Source: Thiohalocapsa sp963695445
GTDB taxonomy: Bacteria; Pseudomonadota; Gammaproteobacteria; Chromatiales; Chromatiaceae
DNA: 64,000 bases
Reading direction: 5' to 3'
Assembly: GCA_963695445.1 (NCBI GenBank)
Contig: CAVOGV010000055.1
Span: 1-64,000 of the forward strand
Positions within the stretch are counted from its first letter, which is position 1, and every line of letters begins with the position of its first letter. Below the pieces are notes generated by a model, which was not told the origin of the DNA, did no database searches, and worked only from the letters and a program-made list of their open reading frames with translations. The translations under genes and the position numbers were made by a program. Below are positions 62,358 through 64,000 of the stretch, in pieces.

Positions 62358-63374
62358 TCAGTCATGTGCGACCCCGTGTCGGCGATCGTGGGCATCGTAG
62401 GCATTGACGATGCGCTGGACCAACGCATGCCGCACCACGTCGCGGGCGCTGAAGAAAGTGAAACTGATGCCGTTAACGTCGCGCAGGATCTCGACTGCCT
62501 GGCGCAACCCCGACGGTTGTCCCCGCGGCAGGTCCACCTGGGTGACGTCGCCGGTGATCACAGCGGTTGAGCCGAAGCCGATGCGCGTCAGGAACATCTT
62601 CATCTGCTCCGGCGTGGTGTTTTGCGCCTCGTCCAAGATGATGAAGGCTTCATTCAGTGTGCGCCCGCGCATGTAGGCCAACGGTGCGACCTCGATGACG
62701 TTGCGCTCGATGAGCTTGTTGACCTTCTCGAAGCCCAGCATCTCGAAGAGGGCGTCGTACAGCGGTCGCAGGTAAGGGTCGATCTTTTGCGCGAGATCGC
62801 CAGGTAGAAAGCCGAGCCGTTCGCCGGCTTCCACCGCTGGGCGAACCAGCAGTACCCGGCGGATGCGCTCGGACTCCAACGCCTCCACCGCGCAGGCCAC
62901 GGCGAGGTAGGTTTTTCCGGTGCCCGCCGGACCGACGCCGAAGTTGATGTCGTGCTTCAGCATCGCATGCAGATAGGATTGCTGCATCGGGCCGCGGGCC
63001 TTGACCAGGCCGCGCTTGGTCTTGATCAGGATCTCGGGCAGGTCGGCGTCGTTGCTGCCCACCAAGGCGTCGATCCCTGCCTGCTGTAGTTGCAGATGGA
63101 TGCGCTCAGCGGATAGCACCTCGTCGGCGCTGGCGCTGTACAGATCCCTGAGCACCTGCTCGCCGGCCGTCACTGCGTCGTGCTCGCCGATGATGCGGAA
63201 GCTGACGCCACGGTTGCTGATTTCGATGCCGAGCCGCCGTTCGATCAGGCGCAGGTGCTGATCGAACGGCCCGCATAGGTTGTTCAAGCGCGCGTTGTCG
63301 GCTGGCGCAAGTTCGAGATCGATGCTTTGGGGTTGATTGGGCAATGAGGTATTGGGATGGCTATGTTGACCCAC
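62358..63374 (-). CDS. phoH: PhoH-family ATPase (YbeZ)
   Basis: 338 residues: an N-terminal KH-like part, then Walker A GPAGTGKT (148-155) and Walker B AFIILDEAQN with VVVRPAVEAGERLGFLPGD-like LVRPAVEAGERLGFLPGDL. GTG start three bases after the miaB stop. PhoH/YbeZ works with YbeY in RNA metabolism. Confidence 0.95.
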   Translation of the reverse strand: MGQHSHPNTSLPNQPQSIDLELAPADNARLNNLCGPFDQHLRLIERRLGIEISNRGVSFRIIGEHDAVTAGEQVLRDLYSASADEVLSAERIHLQLQQAGIDALVGSNDADLPEILIKTKRGLVKARGPMQQSYLHAMLKHDINFGVGPAGTGKTYLAVACAVEALESERIRRVLLVRPAVEAGERLGFLPGDLAQKIDPYLRPLYDALFEMLGFEKVNKLIERNVIEVAPLAYMRGRTLNEAFIILDEAQNTTPEQMKMFLTRIGFGSTAVITGDVTQVDLPRGQPSGLRQAVEILRDVNGISFTFFSARDVVRHALVQRIVNAYDAHDRRHGVAHD

Positions 63375-63377
63375 GGC

Positions 63378-64000
63378 TCAGCTCAGGGCGGTGGTCGCTG
63401 TCGGCTCGTGCAACGAGCCGCGCAGGGAGTTGGGCATCGCCTCGGTGATGCGCAGATCCGCAAAGCCACCGATTAGGGAGGCAGGGCCGGTAAAGTTGAC
63501 CACGCGATTGTTCTCGGTGCGCCCGGCGAGTTCGGTCGGGTCCTTGCGCGACCGACCCTCCACGAGCACCCGATGCACCTCGCCGACCATCTGCCGGCTG
63601 ATCACTTGGGCCTGGTGATTGATGCGCTGTTGCAGTCGGGCAAGGCGCTGTTGCTTGTCTGCGTGGCTCACGTCATCCGCATAGTCGGCGGCTGGCGTGC
63701 CGGGCCGCGCACTATAGATGAAACTGAACGATTGGTCGAAGCCGACTTCTTCCACCAGCCGCATAGTCGCCTCGAAATCGGTCTCGGTCTCCCCGGGGAA
63801 ACCGACGATGAAGTCCGACGAGATGGCGATGCTTGGTCGCGCCCGCCGCAGCCGGCGGATCTTGTCCTTGTACTCCAGCGCGGTGTGACCGCGCTTCATC
63901 AGCGACAGGATGCGGTCGGAGCCGCTTTGCACCGGTAAGTGCAGGAAACTCACCAACTCCGGCACGTCTGCGTAGACCTCGATCAACGCATCGGTGAACT
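63378..64000 (-). CDS. miaB: tRNA-2-methylthio-N6-dimethylallyladenosine synthase MiaB, 3' part
   Basis: The frame is open to the right edge, so the N-terminal methylthiotransferase domain and the radical-SAM Cys lie outside. Visible: LVSFLHLPVQSGSDRIL, KIRRLRRARPSIAISSDFIVGFPGETE, YSARPGTPAA of the radical-SAM part, and a TRAM domain (VEGRSRKDPTELAGRTENNRVVNF). Modifies A37 of tRNAs reading UNN codons. Confidence 0.95.
   Translation of the reverse strand, partial: FTDALIEVYADVPELVSFLHLPVQSGSDRILSLMKRGHTALEYKDKIRRLRRARPSIAISSDFIVGFPGETETDFEATMRLVEEVGFDQSFSFIYSARPGTPAADYADDVSHADKQQRLARLQQRINHQAQVISRQMVGEVHRVLVEGRSRKDPTELAGRTENNRVVNFTGPASLIGGFADLRITEAMPNSLRGSLHEPTATTALS

Noticed and set aside
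1..64000. tRNA, rRNA, CRISPR arrays or a prophage
   Set aside because: No cloverleaf, rRNA stretch, regular repeat-spacer array or phage structural gene was noticed on either strand.

Overview
The window looks like a chromosomal segment of a GC-rich, autotrophic sulfur-oxidising gammaproteobacterium, most like the Chromatiales or purple sulfur bacteria. The grounds are a proteobacterial phosphoribulokinase beside a complete rnfABCDGE operon, a methanethiol-oxidase-type (SBP56) cluster, a Ca2+/H+ antiporter, HupE-type transporters and a standard miaB-phoH-ybeY-ybeX block. The taxon is inferred; there is no rRNA gene to fix it.

Layout. Positions 1-5.4 kb hold a methanethiol oxidase cluster: a Sco copper chaperone, the SBP56 enzyme and a fused Sco-MauG maturation protein. 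From 5.6-9.8 kb come a pterin-carbinolamine dehydratase, an acyl-CoA-dehydrogenase-like flavoprotein and a PAS kinase/FixJ-type response regulator pair. From 10.0-14.4 kb lies a set of truncated haemoglobin, mini-ferredoxin, GST-like protein, plant-type ferredoxin reductase, DUF1326 and DUF2182. After a DMT exporter and a phosphoesterase, 16.7-20.1 kb (minus strand) carries a divergent AlkB-like membrane di-iron oxygenase, a tiny membrane protein, two more GST-like paralogues and a small HTH protein, with an AraC regulator upstream. From 21.8-28.2 kb is a sulfatase / DUF3604 / SphA-like porin segment with decayed DUF3604 copies on both sides. From 28.3-37.3 kb is a defence island: a complete Wadjet (JetABCD) anti-plasmid system between a ruined toxin-antitoxin patch, a transposase remnant and an intact Phd/PIN module. 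From 37.4-40.6 kb a peptidyl-prolyl isomerase precedes three HupE-like membrane proteins. From 40.7-50.8 kb are a broken efflux lipoprotein, ion antiporters, a damaged geranylgeranyl-reductase-like gene, an internally deleted PutP and a 1248-residue protein of unknown function. The last 13 kb is housekeeping: thiED, rnfABCDGE, prk, an RNase T2, ybeX, ybeY, phoH and the 3' part of miaB.

How the parts may work together. A 42-nt block (35 identities) lies upstream of both the methanethiol oxidase gene and the haemoglobin operon, and a weaker, equally spaced version lies upstream of the AlkB-like operon. The FixLJ-like pair sits between the first two. I infer one regulon for oxidising a small volatile substrate (reduced sulfur compound, alkane or alkene), with the plant-type reductase feeding electrons to the AlkB-like enzyme, which has no rubredoxin here, and the GST-like proteins handling reactive products.

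Caution: at least seven unrelated genes, including thiD and thiE, are split by single frameshifts. This may reflect indel errors in the assembly rather than biology, so disrupted genes should be read with that in mind.
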